From the NCBI GenBank assembly GCA_050084985.1, contig JBITNC010000001.1, positions 206,274,001-206,338,000 of the forward strand: a DNA stretch of 64,000 nt, read 5' to 3'. The DNA comes from Nageia nagi (Eukaryota > Pinophyta). Numbering within the stretch: position 1 is the first letter of the stretch; the number at the start of each line of letters is the position of its first letter. The translations under genes were made by a program, and so were the position numbers. Under the pieces are notes generated by a model. It was not told the DNA's origin. It worked only from the letters and a program-made list of their open reading frames with translations, and searched no databases. Below, one piece after another: positions 49,091 through 60,601 of this stretch.

Positions 49091-50975
49091 TAGAGTTAAA
49101 GTGTGTTCGAACTAGATTAATGTTACAAAAACATGAGATCAAGTATGGTAACATTCTTCTTAGTTGTATTATTTAACCTGCAAATAGAAAACATAAAAGT
49201 TTATCTTAAGAGATTAAGAAATTAAAAATAAAATATGTTAAGAAAACCAAAACCTATGCTAAGTTATGCCTAAACCTAATTAACTTAACAAATTTTTAAT
49301 TATGAATCTACCCCTTATCCTATCCAAATATTAACCTAAGTCTAAAGTAGCAATTGAAAATTGTAAATAATTAAGTGGAAATAAAAATATTCTTTGGGAA
49401 TTTTAATTGGTAAGGTTATACCATATGACACTAGATGAATACAATGTGGCCTATGATTTGTTTTCCACTAGGAAAACCTATACTTATGATAAACTCTAGA
49501 ACATTCTCTTGTTTGGTGAATTCAGTGGTTAGGGTTTTCCTTATTCTTTATAGTTGTTGGGTACTCTCTCATCATGGTGGATAGTGGTAATACTACTACT
49601 ATTCTTCCATCATTCTATAAGGTGTTGTGAAGAACTTGGCTTTTTTATATTGAATTTATGATTATTATCACTAGTGGAATTAATTTTGTTAGAGGTTTAA
49701 CTACAACCATGGAGTATTATTATTTTTTGGCTAAATTTGTGTTATCATGTGCATAATCTAATCATTTACTATGATGGTGGTACCAAACCCATGTTTGATG
49801 GAGCTATCTTATTTACCTTGGAATCATATTTGGACATGGACATTTAGGTAGTAGGAGGAGTATTCTCTTTGTTGTTGGTGCATAGACATGGGATTTTTCA
49901 TACTAGTTGGGTTTTGATTGGTTTGTACTCAATTTACCTATAAGTGGAGTTTTTGGCCTTCTATATTTTTTTGCTATATCATATACTTGATGGAATAATA
50001 CTCTAAGATATTAATAATGTTCCATGTTAGTCAAATTTTGAGTTAATTAATTTGTAGTGTTGTAATTACTTGGTAAAACATGATTAATGTGTGTTTTATG
50101 AAAACTTAAAGGATGGATTTACAATGATAAAGTTAACTTTATACATGTTCATTTAATTCATTTCAATAAAATACCCTATTTCATTGTATAATCATAAGGG
50201 TGTATTTGAAGGGAACATTCTTATTAAATGGGGGTGCAGTTTCATCCATGAATGTTATGGGCATCTGAACCTATAATTTAAAAAGAATGTTTTGTGTTTT
50301 CCTTAAATGCAGGACATGAATGCATAGTGTTTGAATTCATTATTTAAAAAAGTTTTGAAGTAGTATATAATCTCATGATAATTTTGCATAAACTATGATA
50401 GCTTTAGAGTTGTTAATAAACTCCCTTACTAAGATTTTGATGAATTCTCACCATTACATGTGATTTGCAAGTGAACCTTTAGGAGCTAGAAGAAAAATTA
50501 TTTAGTTCTGTATTATTGTTATATTTTTTTAATCAATTATAGATATGGCTATCACCAATTAATCCATTTTGATGTAGTAGGCTTAATTCATGATTTGTAT
50601 CATATTTTATAAATTATAAAAGTTATATCATGATAAGGTTTCATACCTAAAAACTATGTAAATGCATATATAGTGGTTCAAATATCTAGTGTATTTACAT
50701 GGTAAAAATAGTAGTGCTTTAACTCAATTCAAATGCTATGTGTAATAATACCATGTTCTTGTTGTTAATATTTCATACATAAGTCTTGTGTTGTCTATAG
50801 TATGTGTTTTACCTTGAATATGTTCAATAATGCAATGGGTATGATAAGTTTTCCAGTTCATTGAGTAGTAAACTATCTAGTTGCTTATATAAAATGAATT
50901 CTATGTTAGTAGATAGTGTGAACATTGAAATAATACATGACAAACTTGAGATAGAGACATAATCCTATTGATATA

Positions 50976-51009
<34 letters not shown>

Positions 51010-52150
51010 GAGAGAGAGAGAGACACACACACACATATGGTTTATAGTCTATCATTTGAGAAGTATAATGAGAGGTGTTAATTATTCACATTACAATGAA
51101 ATTAAACTATAGAAAAATAGGATAATTATAATGGGCAAGTGATGTTTAAATGATTGGTTTTTAGATAACAAATAAAATGTTAAAATAGGAAAATAGGTTG
51201 GTATGATTTCAAGGTAGTCATACATTTCCTTAATGTCAATTGGACCTTTTAGCTAAGTACCTTAGTAGATACTAATATAAATATGCTTACATTCAAAAAT
51301 TTCATAGTGTAATTGACTATTTAACACTCAATTTAAAAGATAGAAGTGATATATAGATCAATTGTTGTATACAAAATTTTGAATGGTCTTTAGTGTGACA
51401 CTCAATATTCTATGTACTTGGATGAATATAGAGTTTGTAAAATTGTTGAAAAGTGTGAGATAGGGTTAATTAAATGTGTATCAAGAATTTAGATGTATAT
51501 TTAGTTGGAAACCAAGAATATAAACTTAGATCATTAGTAGGGATTCTTCCTAAGTTATTGAAATGGTTCAATTTTAATTACTAGAGAATAATAGATAGAT
51601 CTATTGCAATAATGGATACACTTGAAACCTTTTTCATTCTCTTGAAATACCCTTATACAAATATAAAAAAATAATTTATAAGAATTGAAGTATGATTTAA
51701 GAGAATGGAATTCAAATACCTTTTATTTATAGTTTTTCCAATTGAAGACATAATAATCGTGTGACTAGCAATTACCTCCAAGAAAAAAAAAGAGGTTGGA
51801 AAGGATAAATATGAAATATTTTTTGGAAATGTCTAAGAAAATATAACTTGTAGGATAGTAACATTTGGAATTCCATTCACCTTATCTTCATTTCACCCTA
51901 AAGATAAGTGACTCTCAAGTTGATGTACCTAGCTTAAGGGAATTTGACTAATTTTCATACAAGAGATAAGTATCATACTTCAAGATTTATAAGGTTAGGG
52001 ATAAACCTATAAGCATTAAATCACCAAGAATGACTTGGAACTCTAAAAAAAGGTAATTACATTAAAAATTAGAATCAATTTTCATTTTAATGAAAGTAAT
52101 TGTGTGAAGTGTACTATGGTATTTAACCATAGATGGACTATGATATGAAT
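49091..52150. other. Long AT-rich stretch without recognised genes
   Basis: No domain or long frame was recognised. It contains the compound microsatellite at 50974-51038. The last few hundred bases may already be the 5' LTR of element F, but its left edge cannot be set because no partner LTR was found. Confidence 0.5.
50974..51038. repeat. Compound microsatellite (TG)n(TA)n(GA)n(CA)n
   Basis: Consecutive blocks of TG, TA, GA and CA dinucleotides. The TG and CA arms are complementary, so the 65-base tract can fold back on itself around the TA/GA centre. Confidence 0.9.
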
Positions 52151-52199
52151 TAAGAACATAGAAGGATCTTATTCATAATTAGTTCTTAAGTGAATAACT

Positions 52200-52325
52200 T
52201 ATATGGTAAAGATTTCATATATTTAAATGGTAAATATTCCATGTTATATTAATTGAATAACAACTTAAATGGTAAATATTCCATATATTAAAATGGTAAA
52301 GATTCCATAAAAAGAGTACTATGAC
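52200..52325. repeat. Short irregular repeats of AATGGTAAATATTCCAT
   Basis: The word ATGGTAAA(T/G)ATT(C)CAT occurs four times with TTAA-rich spacers. It lies in what is probably the 5' LTR of element F. Confidence 0.6.
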
Positions 52326-52472
52326 TGCAACACTATCTTAAATGATAAAGTACTTCTTATTCCTCATATGCTACAACACAATTGAAAGCATAAACTTGTG
52401 TCTTTATGTAGTAATTACTTTGTATATTGATGTAAATAAAAAAATTGTACTTAAATATTGGTACATAACATT

Positions 52473-52490
52473 TGGTATCAAAGCTAATGT
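52473..52490 (+). other. Primer binding site, initiator-Met tRNA type
   Basis: TGGTATCAAAGCTAATG differs from the common plant site TGGTATCAGAGC by one base (G to A). It follows a CA-ended sequence by two bases, which marks the 5' LTR end at 52470. Confidence 0.75.
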
Positions 52491-52553
52491 TCTATAAAAG
52501 TCCTACTTGTCTAGAGAGTTTCTCAACTAGTATTTTCTTGTTTGTAGAGAAGA

Positions 52554-53690
52554 ATGGTTGAAACTTGAAGAGGAAGAGGTAGATTTAGGGGTTTTGAAAG
52601 GGAGAGGGAAAAAGTAAGAAATATTTAACCTCACTCTAGTGTATTAAATGAAATAATGCTCTGATAAACCATAGTAATAATAGTACTATAACACTTAACT
52701 TGAGCATAACCAATAGCATGAGGCTTTTGGTGATAATAAAGTTGTTCCTAAGGCAACTATGGAACAAATGTAAAAGCAATTATAGAAGAACCAATAATTA
52801 ATTACTTATATCCTTAACTCCTAATCCAAAATGAATAGGGAACTACCTAATGATCTTTTATAGTAACAAAGGGCATGAGTCATAATAGAGTTAACTAAAG
52901 ATATGAGATATTTTCAACTATCCAAATTTAGCAAAAATAGCTATAGATGCTTTGTATTTGATTGAATCTACTATTAAGTGGTGGAAACCTTATCTTACAA
53001 ATTTTACCAAGATTATTATAGATATGAATTGGGATGAAGTTGTTAGCCTTTTCAAGGATAGATACTTGACTAATCAATACTTTGAAAAAAATCAAAATGA
53101 ATTCTCTAAAATAGAGTAAAGAAACCATTTCATAGAAGCATATTACCAATGATATATCAAACTTCTCAAGTACATACCTACTTTAAAAAAGGATGAAAAA
53201 CTAAAAACACAAAGGTTCATTTTGGAATTAGAGGCAAAAATTGGAATAAATATAAACCTTCATGCACCTAATATATTTAATAAGGCTTTCAACCTTGCAA
53301 AAAGAGGAGAACAAAATCAACTTTCTAGGAAAGTAGCATCCAAACAATTTAGGGAAACCAAAGCTGAACAAAAATAGGAAGACTAGAAAAAGAGCCAAGG
53401 AAAATCAAAGTGGAATGAGAATTAAAAAAATAAACTAATTGATGATGGAAGCAAGCCTAAAAACAAGGGGTAAAACCATCAAAACTAGCAAAATAGGTTT
53501 AGGAAGAAGCAAAATTAGGATTACGATCCTCATAGAGAAAAAAGAAGTAAACCCACTCCTAATGAAGCTAATGCTAAGAAAAAGGGACCTAAAAATAGGT
53601 ATTATCACTATGGAGGACCACACTACTTGGTTCAAAGTTCAAATAAGAAGCCTAGAGTTGGTGATAAAACCTCTTCCATGAAAAATCATT
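52554..53690 (+). pseudogene. Element F gag (degenerate)
   Basis: The start ATG at 52554 gives MVET-stop-RGRGRFRGFERERE. Later pieces include YQ-stop-YIKLLKYIPTLKKDEK, FILELEAKIGINI, FNKAFNLAKRGEQNQ and a basic Asn/Lys-rich tail. The zinc knuckle near 53600 reads YYHYGGPHYLVQSSNKKP: all its Cys residues have become Tyr or Ser while Gly, Pro and His remain, as expected from G-to-A and C-to-T change of Cys codons. Confidence 0.75.
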
Positions 53691-54043
53691 GCATTTAAGC
53701 TACCATAAATAAGTATAATTTAGACATTCAAGCCTCCACCATCATGTTGGAAGGTAAAATTTTCAATCAACAAGTTTCCATTTTGATAGATTGTGGAGTA
53801 ACAGAAAGCTTCATCTCATCTTACATTATTGATAAATTGCTTGCAAAACCTAAAGTAATGAAAGAACCTTAGAATGTGAAATTTGCATTTGGCCAAATTT
53901 TTAAAGTTAGAAAGGTTAAACCTAATGTTTTAATAACCATACTAAAATTTGAATCCAAATTCTATTTACATATAGTTCATCTACCCTCATATGAGATCAT
54001 TTTAGGCTTGCATTGGTTACTTATAGTTAAGGCATAGGTAAAT
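53691..54043 (+). pseudogene. Element F aspartic protease (degenerate)
   Basis: VSILIDCGVTESFISSYI has Asp-Cys-Gly where Asp-Ser-Gly is usual in this lineage (D-S-G-A-T-x-x-F-I). It is followed by FESKFYLHIVHLPSYEIILG and LHWL, matching the D-x-I-LGMDWL strand with decay. Few stops. Confidence 0.75.
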
Positions 54044-55125
54044 ATGCCCAAAAGGTCATTGAAATTTATCAAATTAGATGAAGAAAAAGTAGTTTTACAT
54101 AGTATTAAGAAATATTTATACATTCATCCTTTGATAGCCCTACAAATTGCTAAGTTAACCAAAAAGGGGTATCAACTCTTTAGTTTGTGTATACACTTAG
54201 ATGAACAAATAAATGAAACTGATCCATTTGAGCTATGCCTAATTTTTAAAGATTTTAGAGATGTTTTTATTGATAAACTTCCTAGGATGCCACCAATTAG
54301 GGAGTTTGATTTCTCTATCAAGTTAGTACTAGGAGCTAAACTTGTAACTAGAGTTTCATATCATATGACCATTTTGGAAATGCAAGAACTCAAAATATAG
54401 TTATAAGAACTCCTAGAAAAAGGCCTAATAAAGCCTAGTGTGTCTCCTTATAGTGATCTAATACTTTTTATGAAAAAAAAAAAGATGGAACCATGAGACT
54501 TTGTATTGATTATAGAATGTTTAACAAGATTACTTTCAAAAATATATATTCTATTTTAGAATTGATGATCTATTTGACCAACCTTAGGGAACTTGTGTGT
54601 TCTCTAAAATAGATATCAGATCTAGGTATCATAAACTTAGAATTAAATCTAAATATACCTTTAAAATAACCTTTAAAACTTTCTATGGACATTATGAATT
54701 TACTCTTTTACCCTTTGGCTTAACAAATATCCTAGCTACTTTTATGAATTTTATGAATAATTTCTTTAGAGGGTAACTAGACATATTTGTATTGGTAATT
54801 TTGTATGATATATTAATCTAATCCAAAAATGAAGAGGAACATAATTTGCATTTGAAACTCATCTTAGAAGTGCTAAGAAAAAATTAATTGTATGGTAAGC
54901 TATCTAAATGTGATTTCTTCACTTCATAGGTACATTATCTTGGATATATAATTTTAATTAAAGGTTTGGTTGTAGATCCTCAAAAGATTAAAGTAATCAT
55001 AGATTGAATTTCCCTAACTAATGTATCTTAAATTTGTAGTTTCATGGGATTAGCTAGTTACTATCATAAATTTGTTTAAGATTTTTCAAAAATATCATAT
55101 CTAATAATCCAAATTTAGCAAAAAG
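54044..55125 (+). pseudogene. Element F reverse transcriptase (degenerate)
   Basis: 54044-54400 leads in with FRDVFIDKLPRMPPIREFDF and SIKLVLGAKLVTRVSYHM. Then [18 protein letters not shown] and [19 protein letters not shown] (about 54480-54545) are the fingers. The palm motif near 54790 reads VILYDILI where V-I-F-I-D-D-I-L-I is usual, so the first catalytic Asp is Tyr. The thumb has VHYLGYIILIKGLVVDPQKI. Frameshifts and stops are frequent between 54545 and 54780. Confidence 0.85.
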
Positions 55126-55615
55126 TTAAAACATTTATTTGGGATGAGAAGTGTGAATCAACCTTCTATACTATTAAAAAAAGGTTAACTTCATCTCCAA
55201 TTATGAAACTACTAGACCCTCAAAAGGCATTCGCTATGTGTATAGATGCTTGCATTGAAGGTTTGTATGGAGTACTTATGTAGGAAGGTGTTGTAGTGGC
55301 CTATGAATCTTATAAACTCAAACATCATGAAAGTAATTATCCAACACATGATTTGGAGCTAGTAGTAGTTATGCATAGATTAAAAAATATGGCAACATTA
55401 TCTATTGCATAGATCATTTTTACTTAAAATTGATTACCATAGTCTACAATATCTATTCACCCAACCCCTGTTAAATGCTAGATAAAGGTATTAGATGGAA
55501 ATTTTAGAAGAGTATGACTTGAAAATAGAATATATTAAGGGTAAAGAAAATAAAGTAGTTGATGCACTCAATAGGAAAAGACATACTCTAATGATAATTT
55601 CAAGTTATAAATCAT
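55126..55615 (+). pseudogene. Element F RNase H (degenerate)
   Basis: FIWDEKCESTFYTIKKRL, then MCIDACIEGLYGVLM, VVAYESYKLKHHESNYPTHD and LELVVVMHRLKNMATLS, then (after 55410, inside the duplicated unit) broken DHYSLQYLFTQP-like words and LKIEYIKGKENKVVDALNRK. The left breakpoint of the tandem duplication cuts this domain at 55409. Confidence 0.82.
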
Positions 55616-55639
55616 AATTAAAAGATATAATTTTAAATT

Positions 55640-56830
55640 ATAAAGCCAACAATTCCTTCTGTATTAATAAAAAAAGTTCAAATTTAGTAAGGTTTGCAAG
55701 AATGGTTTTTAATTTAAAAATATGGACTATTGTATTTTGATAATAGATTAGTCATTCCTTTAGAAGGAAACCATAGGAAGTAAATTATGTATGAACTAAA
55801 TCACACTCCCTTATGTGTTCATCATGGAGTTAATAAAATGGGGGAAAATGCTAGAAAGCAATTTTATTAGCATGGTATAAAAAGAGGTACTATGGAGTAT
55901 GTGGATAGATGTTTTGAATGATAGTAAGTCAATACTAAGAGAATCAAACCTATTGGTAACTTACAAGAACTTGAAATACCATCCCATAAATGGTAGTTAA
56001 TAAGTATGTATTTTATTGCAAGTCTAACTTAAACCAAGTTACACCATGATTCTATCTTTGTTGTGATTAATAGACTTTTGAAGGTAGCCTATTTTAATTC
56101 TAGAAATGCTTCAGATGATATCATTGTAGTTGCCCAAAACTTCATGAAAAAAGTATTTAGGTTGTATAGGATTTATAAGAATATAATTTTAGATCGTGAT
56201 AGCAAATTTACTTCTAAATTTTGGAAAACACTTCACAATGAAATATCTACTTAGTTAAATTTTAACACAACTTATCATCCTAAATTTGATAGTCAAACTA
56301 AGAGAGTTAACCAAATTTTGGAAGATATGCTTCAAATGTATTGTATGAATAATCCTAGCAAATGGGAAGAATATTTATATCTAGTAGAGTTTTCTTATAA
56401 TAATGTGTATCAAACATCATTAACCATGGATCCATTTAAAGCTCTTTATGGGAAAAAATGTAAAACCTTTATTTCCTAGAATAACCTAGAAGATACAGTG
56501 GTCATTGGCCCAAAATTACTAAAAGAAATGGAAGATCAACTTAAAGATATTCAAAGGAAACTTAAAGAATCCTCTAATAGGATTAAAATTTTGGTTTATC
56601 TTAAATGAACCCCTCAATAATTCCAAGTTAGAGACAAGGTATTTCTTAGGGTCAAACCTAGAAAATGTTTTATTGGCAAGAGAGAATTACATTAATTAAA
56701 TCAGTTAGTCCTAAAAGAGATAACTAATGACCAATTACCAAGTGTAAACTACTCCCTCCATTATGATTAAAAAAAGGTATGACTCTTTGAACCCACCAAA
56801 TAGAAATGTTAAAAGGACAACCATAGATAC
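55640..56830 (+). pseudogene. Element F integrase (copy 1, degenerate)
   Basis: Zinc-binding part: YELNHTPLCVHHGVNKMGEN ... VDRCFE (second Cys replaced). Core: 56063-56254 reads VVINRLLKVAYFNSRNASDD, then ILDRDSKFTSKFWKTLHNEI with the second Asp kept; then TTYHPKFDSQTKRVNQILED, where the usual Glu of TERVNQ is Lys. Next SYNNVYQTSLTMDPFKALYG and, at 56620, FQVRDKVFLRVKPRK, the start of the C-terminal part. The lost Glu and the stops make it inactive. Confidence 0.87.
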
Positions 56831-57639
56831 ATAATGAGAGGTATATCTAGTGCAACAAAAGTGTGTGAAGACTATTTATAGTGACTGAATGTGGAGCTAA
56901 CTGAATAGACACTATATCATTATAAATGATTCTAATTTATATTAATAAAGGCTTAACCCACCATTCTAATAATTGAGTTATTTGTATTATTTTATTTTCT
57001 ACTCTTCCATATCTTCTATTGATTCATAATTATAGATAAGAACTCTATTGACCAATTCAATCGATCAATAGTTCCATTACCAGGACATCTACAAGTTAAT
57101 GGATTTGATGGTTAAGTGGAATTTAGAGTTGTAATTATAAATGAATACCTTTTATTCCCTCATAAAATTTATTGTAAGAGTGTTTCTAAATTGAATTAAA
57201 AAAAATCAAAAAGCATATTATTCAATAGATAGGATATGATAAAGCAAGTTCGATCGATTTGATTCATGGAGATAGTAGTTATAAAATTTTATTTTGTGAA
57301 TTCCTAGAAGTATTTATAGAGTGAATAATCAAATATAATAATTTAAAACACACCTCATTATACTAAAAATTAAGTGGGATAAATAAAAATTACTACATTT
57401 AGAATGATCCATATAAGTTTGGATACAAAAAGTTGACAAGTGGGTACATAGTACACTATATACCTACACCACTAAATTTACACCATAGGAAAGAGTATCA
57501 TGGGATATAAGTAAAGAAATATTTTAAAGAGGATATAATAAAATATTTTCTATATTTTTAAAAGGTATTTAATTAATCAAGGGGCTATCTCAGACACTCT
57601 CACCTACTTGTAGGGGGAAGGCACCCAGGGGTAGGGGGA
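56831..57639 (+). other. Non-coding interval between elements F and G (unit 1)
   Basis: No gene. It contains an inverted repeat CTATTGACC...GATCAATAG (about 57046-57072), a near-perfect hairpin, and G-rich words (TAGGGGGAAGGCACCCAGGG, 57610-57630) just before coding character resumes. It could include the remains of an LTR and leader of element G, but no partner LTR is present to prove it. Confidence 0.45.
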
Positions 57640-58371
57640 AGATATGGAGGGAAGATGAATAATTGGACTAGTATGGGGTAAGAAAAGGTTACAAGAGGAA
57701 AGTAATGATAGTTATATAATGGAGTCTATAAGAAAGAAAAATTAATATTGACAAGTATCAATATCCTAAAACTAAAAGAGAGGAGCACACAAAGATGAAT
57801 AAAGAAGAGGCAACTACTTTAAACAAAAGTACAACAATATTAGGAAGATTTTATGATAATAAATTATGGGACCAATGATGTAGAGATAGAGAGAAGAAGA
57901 AACTATAGATGGAGATAGATAATAGGTAATGAAGTAAACTATTAAAATCAAAGTTAGACAAGGATATAATAGAAGTTCAAGAATCGATACATGACCACAT
58001 GAAAAGTGGGTGTCATTTTGAAGAAGAAATATCTGGGAGTAGGATAGACCTTGAATCAGTGGAGAATGAGGACATCATTAAGAAAATACCAACTAATGCA
58101 TGACCACCATTGATTATAGTGGTGAATACTAAAGGAAGATACAACTATAGAGGGATTTATAGTAGTAGAAAGATTAGTAGACAAATATGATGAAAATTTA
58201 TTTGGACCATTTGTAAGCTCATCCAAGATCCCATAGGGAGCACTTCTTCTAAATCAATTTGATAACATATTTGATAATATGATTCAAATTATTATCAATT
58301 AGTCAAATGAAGTCACAAAAAGGAATATTTAAAACTTGGTTACTCAAGCAAGGATTGAAGAGCCTACAAAA
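57640..58371 (+). pseudogene. Element G gag N-terminal region, copy in unit 1 (cut off)
   Basis: The clearest frame reads ENLFGPFVSSSKIP, then ALLLNQFDNIFDNMIQIII and SNEVTKRNI...LVTQARIEEPTKI before the duplication joint at 58372 replaces the continuation. It is the truncated twin of 60602-61334 and has no downstream gag. Confidence 0.6.
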
Positions 58372-58375
58372 ATAG

Positions 58376-59793
58376 ATCATTTTTACTTAAAATTGATTAC
58401 CATAGTCTACAATATCTATTCACCCAACCCCTGTTAAATGCTAGATAAAGGTATTAGATGGAAATTTTAGAAGAGTATGACTTGAAAATAGAATATATTA
58501 AGGGTAAAGAAAATAAAGTAGTTGATGCACTCAATAGGAAAAGACATACTCTAATGATAATTTCAAGTTATAAATCATAATTAAAAGATATAATTTTAAA
58601 TTATAAAGCCAACAATTCCTTCTGTATTAATAAAAAAAGTTCAAATTTAGTAAGGTTTGCAAGAATGGTTTTTAATTTAAAAATATGGACTATTGTATTT
58701 TGATAATAGATTAGTCATTCCTTTAGAAGGAAACCATAGGAAGTAAATTATGTATGAACTAAATCACACTCCCTTATGTGTTCATCATGGAGTTAATAAA
58801 ATGGGGGAAAATGCTAGAAAGCAATTTTATTAGCATGGTATAAAAAGAGGTACTATGGAGTATGTGGATAGATGTTTTGAATGATAGTAAGTCAATACTA
58901 AGAGAATCAAACCTATTGGTAACTTACAAGAACTTGAAATACCATCCCATAAATGGTAGTTAATAAGTATGTATTTTATTGCAAGTCTAACTTAAACCAA
59001 GTTACACCATGATTCTATCTTTGTTGTGATTAATAGACTTTTGAAGGTAGCCTATTTTAATTCTAGAAATGCTTCAGATGATATCATTGTAGTTGCCCAA
59101 AACTTCATGAAAAAAGTATTTAGGTTGTATAGGATTTATAAGAATATAATTTTAGATCGTGATAGCAAATTTACTTCTAAATTTTGGAAAACACTTCACA
59201 ATGAAATATCTACTTAGTTAAATTTTAACACAACTTATCATCCTAAATTTGATAGTAAAACTAAGAGAGTTAACCAAATTTTGGAAGATATGCTTCAAAT
59301 GTATTGTATGAATAATCCTAGCAAATGGGAAGAATATTTATATCTAGTAGAGTTTTCTTATAATAATGTGTATCAAACATCATTAACCATGAATCCATTT
59401 AAAGCTCTTTATGGGAAAAAATGTAAAACCTTTATTTCCTAGAATAACCTAGAAGATACAGTGGTCATTGGCCCAAAATTACTAAAAGAAATGGAAGATC
59501 AACTTAAAGATATTCAAAGGAAACTTAAAGAATCCTCTAATAGGATTAAAATTTTGGTTTATCTTAAATGAACTCCTCAATAATTCCAAGTTAGAGACAA
59601 GGTATTTCTTAGGGTCAAACCTAGAAAATGTTTTATTGGCAAGAGAGAATTACATTAATTAAATCAGTTAGTCCTAAAAGAGATAACTAATGACCAATTA
59701 CCAAGTGTAAACTACTCCCTCCATTATGATTAAAAATAGGTATGACTCTTTGAACCCACCAAATAGAAATGTTAAAAGGACAACCATAGATAC
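58376..59793 (+). pseudogene. Element F integrase (copy 2, by tandem duplication)
   Basis: Same lesions as copy 1, including the Lys in TKRVNQ and the stop after HNEIST (open stretch 59026-59217 is identical to 56063-56254). The differences from copy 1 include C to A in the DSQ/DSK codon (59255), G to A in the codon before NPF/DPF (59392) and C to T (59572). As the broken state is shared, the duplication is younger than the decay of the element. Confidence 0.9.
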
Positions 59794-60601
59794 ATAATGA
59801 GAGGTATATCTAGTGCAACAAAAGTGTGTGAAGACTATTTATAGTGACTGAATGTGAGAGCTAACTGAATAGACACTATATCATTATAAATGATTCTAAT
59901 TTATATTAATAAAGGCTTAACCCACCATTCTAATAATTGAGTTATTTGTATTATTTTATTTTCTACTCTTCCATATCTTCTATTGATTCATAATTATAGA
60001 TAAGAACTCTATTGACCAATTCAATCGATCAATAGTTCCATTACCAGGACATCTACAAGTTAATGGATTTGATGGTTAAGTGGAATTTAGAGTTGTAATT
60101 ATAAATGAATACCTTTTATTCCCTCATAAAATTTATTGTAAGAGTGTTTCTAAAGTGAATTAAAAAAAATCAAAAAGCAATTTATTCAATAGATAGGATA
60201 TGGTAAAGCAAGTTCGATCGATTTGATTCATGGAGATAGTAGTTATAAAATTTTATTTTGTGAATTCCTAGAAGTATTTATAGAGTGAATAATCAAATAT
60301 AATAATTTAAAACACACCTAATTATACTAAAAATTAAGTGGGATAAATAAAAATTACTACATTTAGAATGATCCATATAAGTTTGGATACAAAAAGTTGA
60401 CAAGTGGGTACATAGTACACTATATACCTACACCACTAAATTTACACCATAGGAAAGAGTATCATGGGATATAAGTAAAGAAATATTTTAAAGAGGTTAT
60501 AATAAAATATTTTCTATATTTTTAAAAGGTATTTAATTAATAAAGGGGCTATCTCAGACACTCTCACCTACTTGTAGGGGGAAGGCACCCAGGGGTAGGG
60601 G
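59794..60601 (+). other. Non-coding interval between F copy 2 and element G gag (unit 2)
   Basis: Copy of 56831-57639 with scattered differences. No gene. Confidence 0.5.

Larger units (their letters stand above)
52471..56830 (+). mobile_element. Element F: Ty3/gypsy retrotransposon (chromovirus-like pol), degenerate
   Basis: After ACATAACA at 52470 comes TTTGGTATCAAAGC, a primer binding site, then gag, protease, RT, RNase H and integrase on the plus strand in the standard order, without an additional RNase H. The pol wording differs from the Tat elements and resembles chromoviruses, but I could not confirm a chromodomain at the end. No 3' LTR matching the sequence before 52470 was found, so the 3' end may be lost. 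The integrase end is copied again at 58372-59790 by a tandem duplication. Confidence 0.82.
55409..58371 (+). repeat. Tandem duplication unit 1 (2,963 bp)
   Basis: This is nearly identical to 58372-61334. It spans the RNase H end and integrase of element F, about 800 bp of non-coding DNA and the start of gag of element G. The first ~880 bases match perfectly. By eye I count roughly 17 substitutions and two 1-base indels in the rest. Confidence 0.95.

Noticed and set aside
53435-53681. Overlapping open frames on both strands in element F gag
   Set aside because: Both arise from the Lys/Arg-rich gag tail read in other frames; the gag frame itself explains the sequence.
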